Shown: positions 25,641-34,030 of the stretch, piece after piece
Layout: each line of letters starts with the position of its first letter
How positions within the stretch are numbered: the stretch's first letter is position 1
DNA from: a virus
DNA length: 64,000 bases
Virus record (IMG/VR): IMGVR_UViG_3300047625_000012
Span: 1 to 64,000 of that record
Reading direction: 5' to 3' (one strand)
Translations under genes and position numbers: made by a program
Notes under the pieces: generated by a model
Told to the model about the DNA's origin: nothing
The model's database searches: none
The model's input: only the letters and a program-made list of their open reading frames with translations

Positions 25641-26200
25641 CAGGGCGTCGCCGCCGGAGCCGGCTGCGCCTGCATCATGCTGGAGACTTGTTGAGTGAGA
25701 CTCTGTGCCCGTGCATTCAGATCCGCCAGCTTGGGACCTAACGGGGGGGATGCGTCGGGTGGGGGCAGGTTGAGGGAGTCCCCCCGCGCGACGCGCGAGC
25801 CCAGCAGATACGAAGTCGAAGACTGACCCGGGGTATACCGCCGGATGGAGTTGTCCTTCAGAAACCGGATGTAGCTCGGCACTTTGAGCTGATTCGCGAC
25901 GCTGAGGTCACCGGGAGAAAAGTACTGCCCCAGGTCGTCACTGCCCGGGTGACTGTGTACGATGCCCGCAAGCGTCACCCCCTTGGGCAGGCCTACCCGC
26001 ATGCCGAAGTTGTCATGGTCCGAGTTGGATACCGCTGCGGAATACGCATAGCGTCCGTCCGGACCTTTGAAGAGCGCGGCTGACTGCTCGACATCCGGCT
26101 GTTTGCCGAAGTCTTTGGACACTTCGTGCGCCGCCTGATCAAGGCTTTCAAAAGTAGGCCCCTGATTCAACGGGGTGACCATAGGGAATTGTTTTGGCAT
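25640..26200 (-). CDS. JAMM-like (DUF4329-type) metallopeptidase domain protein
   Basis: 186 residues. GIVHSHPGSDD around residue 84 gives the HxH of a JAB/MPN fold, followed by FSPGDLSVA where the S-x-x-D completes the JAMM pattern. This is the arrangement of DUF4329/RHS-associated JAB domains. In a tail gene cluster it may process a virion protein or degrade a host-surface or peptidoglycan crosslink; the substrate is unknown. The C-terminus is low-complexity and rich in Q, P and A. Confidence 0.7.
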   Translation of the reverse strand: MPKQFPMVTPLNQGPTFESLDQAAHEVSKDFGKQPDVEQSAALFKGPDGRYAYSAAVSNSDHDNFGMRVGLPKGVTLAGIVHSHPGSDDLGQYFSPGDLSVANQLKVPSYIRFLKDNSIRRYTPGQSSTSYLLGSRVARGDSLNLPPPDASPPLGPKLADLNARAQSLTQQVSSMMQAQPAPAATP

Positions 26201-26203
26201 GAC

Positions 26204-26824
26204 TCAGGTATAGTGAAAATAAAGCTGCGCGGTGCCGCCGCCCAGCGGGGCGATCGTAGGCGTCGGCAGCGTACCGCCCCGGCCGCCTGCGTTACCGTTT
26301 CCGATCGCATCCGTAAGCCCCGCACCGCCGGTACCGTTGACCTGGTTGCTTCCAGCGGTGCCGCTGTTACCCGTAGTGTTGGAGATATTTCCCCCGCTTG
26401 CGGTACCGCCTGCACCTCCTGCTGAAGTGGATGATCCGTTGATTCCCCCGCCCCCGCCGTTAGCTGTCATCGTCGTGATGGCCAACGTGCCGCTGCTCAC
26501 CGTGGAAGCTGTCCCCGCAGTGCCGCTGGTAGGCCCTGCGTTGCTGCCCGCGGAGCCCGCCGTGCCCAGAGCATACGCGATAGTCTTTCCGACCTGACCC
26601 GCCACGGAGTAGGACGACTTGGCTTGTCCCCCGCTCCCTCCACCCCCGCCTCCGTTGGCTCCGCTGTTGCCTCCACCCCCGCCTCCGCTCGTACCGTCCA
26701 ACACTATGGTTACCGTGTTATACCCTGCAGGGACCGTTTCATTTCCCGACCCCGTCGTATAGGTGCGCGTAATCGGGGGCGGTGTTCCGCCAGCTCCTAA
26801 CAGCATGTTCAGTATGCCGGTCAT
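26204..26824 (-). CDS. Glycine-rich tail adhesin
   Basis: 206 residues from ATG 26824 (TAATG overlap with the fibre gene). The N-terminus (TYTTGSGNETVPAGYNTVTIV) is a beta domain seen in glycine-rich phage tail proteins; then come runs such as GGGGGGNSG and GGGGGGSGG, with more glycine stretches to the end. The layout suggests polyglycine-II-like packing as in gp38-type adhesins. It probably caps or extends the tail fibre and contacts the receptor. Confidence 0.7.
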   Translation of the reverse strand: MTGILNMLLGAGGTPPPITRTYTTGSGNETVPAGYNTVTIVLDGTSGGGGGGNSGANGGGGGGSGGQAKSSYSVAGQVGKTIAYALGTAGSAGSNAGPTSGTAGTASTVSSGTLAITTMTANGGGGGINGSSTSAGGAGGTASGGNISNTTGNSGTAGSNQVNGTGGAGLTDAIGNGNAGGRGGTLPTPTIAPLGGGTAQLYFHYT

Positions 26825-29601
26825 TACGACAACCCACCACCGGTGATGTAGGCCTGAGTTCCTGACGCCCATAAAACAGTAGCCAGCCCTGCCCCGGTAA
26901 GCGTTCTGCTTCCGGTAGTAGACCCGTTTCCAACCCACTGCAGGGTTACGCCAGCTCCTTGCGCTACCGTGAGGGAGTTTCCAGGGCCTATAAGCAGTGA
27001 AATTACAGCGCCCGCGGAGAACACTCCGGTGTTGAGTGTCGCAGTAAGGCCGTTAGCGGTGAAAGCTATTGTTTTACCGCGATCGCTCGCAACGAGAGTG
27101 TAATTACCACTCTGTATACTGAGGGGAGTATCTTTGTACCCCAACTCAAACAAACTGGTACCGTCATTCCCCTGAACAACACCATCTCCACGTACTTGAA
27201 AATAAGTAGTTGTCGTAGCAGCGTTATTGACTCTGAAAGAGTAATCGGAGGAATTTGTACCGGCTTGAATTATCTCCCCAAATGATTGACTGGCTGTGTT
27301 GGGTGCGTTTACTACTAAACCGTTGGCGTTAGCTACAGACGTAATTGTAAAAGCGTTACCGCTGGAGGGAGCCGCAACACTCGCTGCACCTGTGGTAGCT
27401 ATCTGAAAGGCGGTGCCCGAAGCTCCCCCCGCAAAGATAGCCCCGTCTCCTCTGACTTCGAAACGCGCTACTGCTGAGGCATTCTGAATCAGAAATGCAA
27501 CATCAGATGAGTTAGTGCCGCCCGTCACAGCTAGGCCAAACGATTGACCTGCAGTGCTGGAAGCATCAATTTGAGCTACGTAAGAATTAGCAATCCCTGT
27601 AACAACCAGGGCACTCCCACTGGAAGGGGCATTTATAGTTACCCCACCGGTAGTACCGCTCACCAGCAGACTATTGTTGCCCGGCCCCATGCTGACGCCG
27701 CCAATACCGCTAACCCCGAAAAAGTTAACTGAGCCGGCTCTGTTTTGGATAAGAAAAGCCGTATCGGTTATTACCGCACCAGCATTTATGATTACTCCGT
27801 TCTCAACGCCGGATGAACCGCTGAGTACCTGCACAGCATAAGAACCGCCTACCCCAGTAACTGTTAGCCCAACACCGCTACTCGGTGCCGCGACAGAAAC
27901 ATTCCCCGCTGCGGTACCTGTAAGAGTCGGTCCTAAGTTGAAATGCCCATCCCCCCAAAGCTGGAACAGATTAGCGGTAACCGCTTGATTGCGGATATCT
28001 AACGCAAGGTCCCCCGAAGTCGTACCTGCAACAATCTGTATACCATTCGATTGACCCGAGGTAGATGCGCCATTGAAGCGGCCTGCATAGCTGTTAGCAA
28101 CAGCCGTAGCAGTCAAAGAGTTATTTCCAGTAGTCGGGGCGTTGATTGTGACGCTGCCCGCGTTTGCTACGACGACCCGCGTTGTCGAGTTAGTTCCTAG
28201 AACCAATGCCCCCGCACGGGAAGTAACCCCAAAATCGGCTGCGTTTCCCCCTACTGCAAAGTCTCCTGACCCTACATCTCCTACAGTAGTTCCAGTACGG
28301 CTGATGGATATGCCGGAGCTTGAACCGCTACCCGCAAAAATAGCTACGGCGGCTGCAGCCCCGTTGACTATTAAAGCGTTGCCGCTAGTCGGCGCGTTCA
28401 GGGTCCACTGTCCCACAGCGTTGATGTTGCCGCGCGCAGTACCCGCAGTAGAAAACGCAAGCGTATCAACGCCGGCCTTATACAACCCCATCTGGGTATC
28501 AGACGCCCAGGTGAGCCCCGGCGCTGCGGCAGATCCGTCCGCAACCAGCGTAGTGCCCCCCGTACCTGCGGAGACCGCGTTGACGATGTTGAGCCCATCG
28601 CAGTACAAAATAACCCGGTTCGCTTGGGGCACGACGAAAGTAGCCCCTGCGCCGCCGGCAGAAATCGTCAGTGTGAACGCCCCCGTCGTCTCGTTATCTA
28701 CCCAATATTGTTGGATAGATGCGGGCACTATAACCGTAGTGTTTCCCGCAAGAGCCCCGGTGAACTTGTATGAGATACGGTTGAGCTGGGCGCCCGCCAG
28801 CGTTACGTTACCGGAAGCTCCCGCAAGGCTGATGGTTACAAAGTTGAATGAAGAGGCAACCGACTGACCGAAGCCGATGGAAAAGAAATTCGTGCCGTCC
28901 GTAGCAATAATGGCGGAGTCGTTCGGGTTGAACGTCATGGACGCGGAGCCGTTGATCGTCCCCGAGCCCGGAGTCAGCGTGAGGACCCCCGTACCTCCAT
29001 TCTTGATGTAACAGAACCACCCGGTACCGAGCGTAGGCGCTGTCGAGGTTGTGAATGTCCCCCCCGAGCCGCCGGTCCACTCTACGCACGATGCCCGGTC
29101 CTGATTGGTGCCGCTGCCGATCGTATAGTTGACCGCCTGCGCATTGATCAGGATCTGTTCATTGAGCGTCGCACTGATGGCCTTCAGCCCCGCACCGGCC
29201 AATGCCGCAGCGTTGGCGACTGAAACGGACGCCCCGTACTGGAACACGCGCCACGTGCCTTGCAGGGTCGAGTTATCCGCAAGGTAGATCTGCCACGCCG
29301 CACCTGGAGCCGGGGCCATCAGGGTATTGCCCTGGGCATCCAGAAGCGTAAAGGTGTTTCCCCCCACGTTGTTGAACAGCGCACAGTAGCCCGTACCGAC
29401 CTGACGCGCATCCGAGAGCTGTATCGTCAACCCCGGAGCCGTCGCGGTTACATCGATAATCTCCGCAGCCGCAGGGGACGTGATGTTGGACTCCAGCGGC
29501 CAGCCCAGAACAGTATTCGCAGAGATGTTGAGCGCAAGGTAGGTAGGTAGCGCTGGGGCTACGAGATGGCCACCGAACACTGTCTGATAAATACTGCCCA
29601 T
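26824..29601 (-). CDS. Tail fibre with repeated beta segments
   Basis: 925 residues, beta-rich. The N-terminal 200 residues probably attach to the tail. From about residue 405 to 845 there are at least five imperfect repeats of 65-80 residues, each with an APxSG(N/S)AL-type strand, TSSD or similar, and a FxVxGDG turn. The C-terminus is different. The DNA for the repeats (about 27000-28350) looks less GC-rich than its surroundings, which suggests module exchange. Likely receptor-binding. Confidence 0.8.
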   Translation of the reverse strand: MGSIYQTVFGGHLVAPALPTYLALNISANTVLGWPLESNITSPAAAEIIDVTATAPGLTIQLSDARQVGTGYCALFNNVGGNTFTLLDAQGNTLMAPAPGAAWQIYLADNSTLQGTWRVFQYGASVSVANAAALAGAGLKAISATLNEQILINAQAVNYTIGSGTNQDRASCVEWTGGSGGTFTTSTAPTLGTGWFCYIKNGGTGVLTLTPGSGTINGSASMTFNPNDSAIIATDGTNFFSIGFGQSVASSFNFVTISLAGASGNVTLAGAQLNRISYKFTGALAGNTTVIVPASIQQYWVDNETTGAFTLTISAGGAGATFVVPQANRVILYCDGLNIVNAVSAGTGGTTLVADGSAAAPGLTWASDTQMGLYKAGVDTLAFSTAGTARGNINAVGQWTLNAPTSGNALIVNGAAAAVAIFAGSGSSSGISISRTGTTVGDVGSGDFAVGGNAADFGVTSRAGALVLGTNSTTRVVVANAGSVTINAPTTGNNSLTATAVANSYAGRFNGASTSGQSNGIQIVAGTTSGDLALDIRNQAVTANLFQLWGDGHFNLGPTLTGTAAGNVSVAAPSSGVGLTVTGVGGSYAVQVLSGSSGVENGVIINAGAVITDTAFLIQNRAGSVNFFGVSGIGGVSMGPGNNSLLVSGTTGGVTINAPSSGSALVVTGIANSYVAQIDASSTAGQSFGLAVTGGTNSSDVAFLIQNASAVARFEVRGDGAIFAGGASGTAFQIATTGAASVAAPSSGNAFTITSVANANGLVVNAPNTASQSFGEIIQAGTNSSDYSFRVNNAATTTTYFQVRGDGVVQGNDGTSLFELGYKDTPLSIQSGNYTLVASDRGKTIAFTANGLTATLNTGVFSAGAVISLLIGPGNSLTVAQGAGVTLQWVGNGSTTGSRTLTGAGLATVLWASGTQAYITGGGLS

Positions 29602-29602
29602 C

Positions 29603-30265
29603 TCAATCCTCGTTACGCACGGCCGCGCGGTCTACAGAACGCATCAGGTCTTCTTTTTCAAGCAGCGTCACCCCTTCCTCGTAAAACTTCTCCCATACCG
29701 GGATACGCTCATCGTTCTTCAGAAAAGGCGTGCACTCCAGCAACGCGCGGTACAGGAGTGTTTCGGGAGCGTAATTCGTCCAGAAGTTGGTCTGGTTGGA
29801 GTTGTCCAGAAGCTGAGGCAACCCGTAATAGAGAATCTGCCACGGATAGCTGATGACCGGCGTCGGCACGATGAGCCAGTGCTCGTAGTCGTAATCCGCG
29901 TAGTACTGCGGCTGTGCAGTCAACGTCAGATCCGGCCAGTAACTCAGACAGTATTCATACTGACGCGGGAATAAAGGCGTTGCGCTGTTCTGTGCCGGAT
30001 CAGCCGCGGTTGCAACCCCGAAGTTCATGGAGATGGTCCGGCGCCAGCCGTTGGGTTTCGGATAGACCGCATTGTTGGCACTCAGAGAGCCTACAAGGGG
30101 AATATTCATCCCGAGGATCTTCAACCGCCGGGCCAGCGCGCGTTCCGCATTGTTGATCAGTAACGGAAACTGACTGAACACCGAAGGATCGGTTGAGGCA
30201 CCACCACGTTCCAGATACACCTGGAGTGTAGCCTGCAGAGCCGTGAACGTGGTGGCGACCGGCAT
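29603..30265 (-). CDS. Head-tail adaptor-like protein
   Basis: 220 residues. An N-terminal helical part (ATLQVYLERGG, FPLLINNAERALARRL) and a C-terminal part with many aromatics (YADYDYEHWLIVP, YAPETLLYRALLECTPFLKND) match the gp4/gp6-like adaptor family of podoviral and some siphoviral connectors, found beneath the portal. Located beside the lysis genes rather than beside the portal. Confidence 0.65.
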   Translation of the reverse strand: MPVATTFTALQATLQVYLERGGASTDPSVFSQFPLLINNAERALARRLKILGMNIPLVGSLSANNAVYPKPNGWRRTISMNFGVATAADPAQNSATPLFPRQYEYCLSYWPDLTLTAQPQYYADYDYEHWLIVPTPVISYPWQILYYGLPQLLDNSNQTNFWTNYAPETLLYRALLECTPFLKNDERIPVWEKFYEEGVTLLEKEDLMRSVDRAAVRNED

Positions 30266-30268
30266 CAG

Positions 30269-30547
30269 TTACTCCACATCCCCGATTCCAGGCGTCTTGT
30301 TGACTACTTCATTTAGCCCGGGAGGCACTGTCGCTGCAGTTACTCCGCCTGTCTGGCCGACCGTAGTTACGTTGACCGAAGATGCCGGTGGCTCCTGAGC
30401 GGGGCGCGCGCGGCCCTGCATCAATGCAGCCTTCGCTGCCTGTACCTCCCCGATCGTCTGCGCCAGTGGCATGAACTCGCCCCACATCGGATGACTGCGG
30501 GACATCAGGAGCGCTTCTATGTTGTTCAGAGTCTGCAATGAAAGCAT
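30269..30547 (-). CDS. Small virion-region protein
   Basis: 92 residues. The N-terminal half is helical (LQTLNNIEALLMSRSHPMWGE), the C-terminal half is disordered and rich in P, V and T. Between holin and adaptor genes. Similar short proteins occur in podoviral morphogenesis clusters; function unknown. Confidence 0.55.
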   Translation of the reverse strand: MLSLQTLNNIEALLMSRSHPMWGEFMPLAQTIGEVQAAKAALMQGRARPAQEPPASSVNVTTVGQTGGVTAATVPPGLNEVVNKTPGIGDVE

Positions 30548-30559
30548 TTTTCGTCCTCT

Positions 30560-30913
30560 TTACTGGTTTACTTTCTGATACACGTGCATACCGCCCAACC
30601 CCAGCATCCCCAGGGTGAGCGCGGAAAGTGGTTCGATGTCGATCGTAGGGATATGCAGGCCTAACGCGTTCCCCCACGGCATCAGCACGAAGTTGTTGAA
30701 GTACGCGAGCGCACAGACCCAGCCCATCGCACCGCGCCAGTGCTCAAGGGGGTCACTGGATTGCGCCTCCGCCTTGTTGATGTCCGTCTGTGCCTGGACA
30801 AGTGCCAGAGCCGCCGCGAGCTGCGACTTCTCCTGCTCGGTCTTGTCCGGAAAGATCATGGCCAGAATTTTCTGAGCCGCGGTCGCCGCTTCTCCGATAC
30901 CTGTGATATCCAT
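30560..30913 (-). CDS. Holin, 3TM family-like
   Basis: 117 residues. A polar helical N-terminus of about 60 residues is followed by a short charged segment (DPLEHWRG) and two or three hydrophobic segments (GWVCALAYFNNFVLMPWGNAL; LSALTLGMLGLGG) and a short tail. The layout with WRGAMGWVCAL and LTLGMLGLGG is typical of the Holin_3TM family. It would form the membrane lesions that trigger lysis. It is coupled to the endolysin gene. Confidence 0.75.
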   Translation of the reverse strand: MDITGIGEAATAAQKILAMIFPDKTEQEKSQLAAALALVQAQTDINKAEAQSSDPLEHWRGAMGWVCALAYFNNFVLMPWGNALGLHIPTIDIEPLSALTLGMLGLGGMHVYQKVNQ

Positions 30914-31374
30914 CAGCCTGCCCCATCCAGAAATAACGCTTTTTCGAGCTGTCTACGCTTCAGGAGCCCTTTATTAGGCGCGCCGTTGATGTGATCCCAC
31001 TGCAGGAACTCGTCCGCAGCCTGCGCGGTCCGCCCCGTATTCAACAGCCGTAGCAGTGTTGAATCGGTCCAGGTTTCTCCCGTTTTGTGTTCCAAAGCGG
31101 CGGTGCCGGCGTTATAGACCAGACTTACCAGGGCATCAAACTCGTGCGGAAACAGCTGCACCGTGACATCACGGATCACCGCGTTTTCTGCGTCGGTGAT
31201 GTCTTCCTTGAGCCATTGCAGTGCGGTTTCTGGCGTGCAGGTTGTATCCTCGGTCACGCCTTTCGTATGACCGTAACCGCACGTCCACGGCTCGTGCGGG
31301 AACCGCCGGTACGCTTTGTCGGCGTAGTCCTCGAAGAACTGCAGTAAGGCGATCCCCAGGGGGCTCATGTTCAT
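30913..31374 (-). CDS. Endolysin, GH24 lysozyme
   Basis: 153 residues. E15 within FFEDYADKAYR, followed by WTCGYGHT, is the catalytic glutamate and Gly-Tyr-Gly-His-Thr segment of T4-type (glycoside hydrolase 24) lysozymes; LVSLVYNAG and GLLKRRQLEKALF near the end are typical of the family. It cuts the glycan of peptidoglycan. There is no signal peptide, so it needs the adjacent holin. Confidence 0.9.
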   Translation of the reverse strand: MNMSPLGIALLQFFEDYADKAYRRFPHEPWTCGYGHTKGVTEDTTCTPETALQWLKEDITDAENAVIRDVTVQLFPHEFDALVSLVYNAGTAALEHKTGETWTDSTLLRLLNTGRTAQAADEFLQWDHINGAPNKGLLKRRQLEKALFLDGAG

Positions 31375-31700
31375 AACTGTCTCCGATGCGCTCCGGTATC
31401 TTCAGTATCCCCATTACGGGGAGGTAAGCGCTCACGCAGGACCGCAACCTTGGTACGTATCTCCGCCAGAGAGTCGCCCACCAGCTGACGATGCAACGTA
31501 GCGGATTCATTCTGCTTCTCCAACGTCTGTTGGATACGCTCCAGTTTCCGGGTCAGCTCGTGGTTGGACTTATCGCAGATTTCCGTATGCTCCTTACGGG
31601 TCATCCGGGCATTCAAACGCCGTTCCAGTGTCATAAGCCAACCCACAACGCCTCCTAAACCTGCTACTGCACTCCAGAAAGTCTCATCGGGTATAGTCAT
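31371..31700 (-). CDS. Membrane-anchored coiled-coil protein (possible spanin-type lysis protein)
   Basis: 109 residues from ATG 31700 (no strong ribosome site; TTG 31715 is the alternative). A hydrophobic segment lies around residues 7-25 (SAVAGLGGVVGWLMTLERR), then a long charged coiled coil. A single N-terminal anchor plus coiled coil beside holin and endolysin suggests a spanin-type protein, but a matching outer-membrane lipoprotein was not found, so this remains tentative. Confidence 0.55.
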   Translation of the reverse strand: MTIPDETFWSAVAGLGGVVGWLMTLERRLNARMTRKEHTEICDKSNHELTRKLERIQQTLEKQNESATLHRQLVGDSLAEIRTKVAVLRERLPPRNGDTEDTGAHRRQL

Positions 31701-31715
31701 TATTGGTTGTTTCAA

Positions 31716-32003
31716 TCAGCCGCTGCTGTTGGCGATCAACGTACGGTCCTGTGCGGCCAGTGCTGCGGGCACGTCGATATTCGTATCCGGGCGCACGAAG
31801 GGTAGATTGATCTCTTCAGTCTCCCGTGCAGGCAGACGCCACGGGTCCAGCACGTCGAGGTCATCGACGCACACCATGAGCCCGGGAGAATTCGGATCCG
31901 AGTGCAGTTCTGCCAGCGGCAGTTTCGCACTGCACCGGCCGCACAGACCCACGCCCAGAGTGGGTTGCCCGGTTGTATCCAGATGGTACATGGGAGAGCG
32001 CAT
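31716..32003 (-). CDS. Zinc-ribbon-like virion-region protein
   Basis: 95 residues. A CGRC pair (C21, C24), then a single cysteine near residue 45 (LMVCVDDLD), and DPWRLPARETEEINLPFVRPD later; this order is found in small proteins beside podoviral connector genes. A complete zinc site would need a fourth ligand, perhaps a histidine. Probably a minor structural or assembly protein. Confidence 0.6.
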   Translation of the reverse strand: MRSPMYHLDTTGQPTLGVGLCGRCSAKLPLAELHSDPNSPGLMVCVDDLDVLDPWRLPARETEEINLPFVRPDTNIDVPAALAAQDRTLIANSSG

Positions 32004-32007
32004 GGTG

Positions 32008-33099
32008 TTACCTCGTGTAAGCTCTAATCATGGGCCGCATCATCACCGGTGATCCGTCCGACTCGGACGCCCAACCTTCGTTCCAGCGGTTGGTGTCCTC
32101 CGCGATCAGAATCTGCTTGTCCGTATCCCCCATACCTTTGCCCGCTTCAGGAATCATGAGCATGAGTTCCTTCGCCAGCCGGGTCATGATCGGAAGGAAC
32201 CAGCGCTGCGGCACCTCAACTGTCTGAGTCAGCGTCCCGACATCCTGTAAGTATCTCTGCGTATAGAGAACTATTTGAGAAAAGGTAAACTGCAACGCTG
32301 GGGCGGGCCATAGTGTCAGCGTCGGCTGGGGTTGGGTCTTGTTGTACCAGAACTGCAGCGGACGCCCCGTGAACCACTTGTTAGGCAGATTCGAGTAGTC
32401 GTCCCGGTTGATTTTGGCGATAGGGATTTCCTGTGGAGCAGCCCCGGTCACAAATTCGGTCACGTTCAGAGTCGTGCCGCCGGAAGCCTGCAGACGCACG
32501 TAAAGAACGCCTGCCTCCGGGATGCCTTCAACATCCTGCCAGAACCACGCGCCGGCTACTGCAGATAGAGCCGTGTTGGAGTAGACCGTCGTCCAGGTAA
32601 CTCCGTCATTGGAGGTCTGGATAGTAATGTTCCAGGAAGCAGTAGCGTTGGGGAGGATGCCGAACACCACCGGCTGGCCCACAGCAGGGTATTGAACCTG
32701 GAGGAAACCGTTGGGGGCTGTCTGTGTACAGGCTGTCGACAGGTTGTTGTCGAACGCATTCGCCGCGATGCCCCCCGCTGAGGAGGTATACACAATACCG
32801 GGTGCGGGAAGCTGTATTTGTGTGATGCTGCGCAGGTTGGCATTGAGCACATCTACGGTGCCCAGGGGGGCCAGTACGTCCTGCGTAGCATCGTAGAGGG
32901 GTAGGATGACTTTCTGCTGCGCCCACAGTGCGATCCCTTTGCTGGCGATCGTAGACAGTGACAGGTAGAGCAGATCCTGCGCAATCGCGATGTACTCAGG
33001 CGTGATCTTCTGAGGCGCGAGTTGACACCGGCCGAAAGCCCGGTCGATCAATTTCCCGGTGTTGAAGACTGTTGTAGAAACGGTACCGCTGGTCGTCAC
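32008..33099 (-). CDS. Head-tail connector-region structural protein with discoidin-like insert
   Basis: 363 residues from GTG 33099, preferred over 33132 because AGGAG lies upstream. The two ends (about 1-85 and 240-363) resemble phage connector-region proteins (QDLLYLSLSTIASKG; ELMLMIPEAGKG). In between (about residues 100-210) is a beta-rich segment with an FDNNLSTAC start and ITIQTSNDG-type strands, as in F5/8 C (discoidin) carbohydrate-binding domains. That insert may decorate the particle. Confidence 0.55.
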   Translation of the reverse strand: MTTSGTVSTTVFNTGKLIDRAFGRCQLAPQKITPEYIAIAQDLLYLSLSTIASKGIALWAQQKVILPLYDATQDVLAPLGTVDVLNANLRSITQIQLPAPGIVYTSSAGGIAANAFDNNLSTACTQTAPNGFLQVQYPAVGQPVVFGILPNATASWNITIQTSNDGVTWTTVYSNTALSAVAGAWFWQDVEGIPEAGVLYVRLQASGGTTLNVTEFVTGAAPQEIPIAKINRDDYSNLPNKWFTGRPLQFWYNKTQPQPTLTLWPAPALQFTFSQIVLYTQRYLQDVGTLTQTVEVPQRWFLPIMTRLAKELMLMIPEAGKGMGDTDKQILIAEDTNRWNEGWASESDGSPVMMRPMIRAYTR

Positions 33100-33250
33100 T
33101 TCGCGCTCTCCTGAAGGAAAGCGCGCCTGCACATCAGTCGCGGCACACTAGCGGAGCAGAATACCCCGCCGCGGGTCAGCCTAGCGGCTTGAACTGCGCG
33201 TTACAAGGGGTAAGACATCCTTGTCTATCCGCGGAGTCCTTACCCGAAGT
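33100..33250 (-). repeat. Intergenic region with overlapping inverted repeats
   Basis: CGGAGTCC (33232-33239) pairs perfectly with GGACTCCG (33256-33263, reaching into the end of the upstream gene) over a 16-base loop. GGGTAAG (33208-33214) pairs with CTTACCC (33239-33245) over 24 bases. The two hairpins share a base and cannot form together, as in an attenuator. No T-run follows. The rest of the gap holds the ribosome site of the next gene. Confidence 0.5.
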
Positions 33251-34021
33251 CTACCGGACTCCGTGACCCCGCGGGGGCGGCCTGCGGACGTGCTTGGCCA
33301 CTTCCTGCCTAGCGACCTTGCGCATGGGGACGGTACCCCCTTCAGCCCGCATGAGCGGCTGCGGGCCGGGCATGACCATGGGCCGACGCATGGGCGGACC
33401 CGCACGGACAGGAAGCCCTGTAGGACGCCGCTGTAGCGGCCCCGACGCCCCGCCAGCGCCCGGAGGAAGTGCCGGCCGCGCCATGGCTCCCATCTGAGGC
33501 GCCATGCCCACTACCGGGCCGCCCGGGGCGTACATCGCGCCGCCTGCGTTCTTATGGACAGGCTTGGTCTTACCCCCCTTGGCATAGTCAGGGCCGCCGG
33601 CCGGGACCTCGGTGCAGTCGTGCACGTGGCCCCCGTCCGCAAACTTCTCCGCGTGTTTCTCCATGACGCCATAAGAATGGCTCACCGAGTGCGTGCGGCC
33701 GCCCTTCGCGTGGAAATGCTTGTGCACATGGAAGTGCTTGGCCGGACCGCCTTTCTTGAACTTGGAGATGAGCGGCGACTTGCCGCCGTGCTCCTCCAGC
33801 TCCTGGGTCGGCGACTCCTTGCGCAGCGTGAGCGCGTTGCCGTCCATCCGGTTACCTTCTTTCGGGAAGACTTCCGCATGTCCGGGGCTGGAGTCGATCT
33901 TGTCGACCGCACCGCCGCGGGACAGCCGGTTGATCGTCCCGCCGGTACCGCCTCCGATCGAGCCCCCACCCCAGTGGTGGTGCCCCGAGACAGTCTTCGT
34001 CGTGTTTTTGAAGCCCGACAT
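33251..34021 (-). CDS. Histidine/glycine-rich probable virion protein with GG motifs
   Basis: 256 residues, basic, with almost no hydrophobic core. It carries LSRGGAV, FKKGGPA, HAKGGRT, FADGGHV, YAKGGKT and MRAEGGTV, histidine clusters (SGHHHW, KHFHVHKHFH), and a proline/arginine-rich C-terminus. It is probably an unfolded internal head or tail protein; the histidines could bind metal. Second member of the motif family with the protein at 41264. Confidence 0.6.
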   Translation of the reverse strand: MSGFKNTTKTVSGHHHWGGGSIGGGTGGTINRLSRGGAVDKIDSSPGHAEVFPKEGNRMDGNALTLRKESPTQELEEHGGKSPLISKFKKGGPAKHFHVHKHFHAKGGRTHSVSHSYGVMEKHAEKFADGGHVHDCTEVPAGGPDYAKGGKTKPVHKNAGGAMYAPGGPVVGMAPQMGAMARPALPPGAGGASGPLQRRPTGLPVRAGPPMRRPMVMPGPQPLMRAEGGTVPMRKVARQEVAKHVRRPPPRGHGVR

Positions 34022-34030
34022 AGAAATACC

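Noticed and set aside
28142-28867. A 241-codon rightward open frame inside the tail fibre
   Set aside because: Antisense of the repeats; proline/valine/alanine-rich composition arises from the reverse complement of the fibre codons.
27000-28900. CRISPR-like repeat array in the fibre region
   Set aside because: The repeats are degenerate, in frame and about 200 bases long; they encode protein repeats and have no uniform spacers.
30560-31700. Complete two-component spanin
   Set aside because: A membrane-anchored coiled-coil gene is present, but no small lipoprotein with a lipobox was found inside or beside it.
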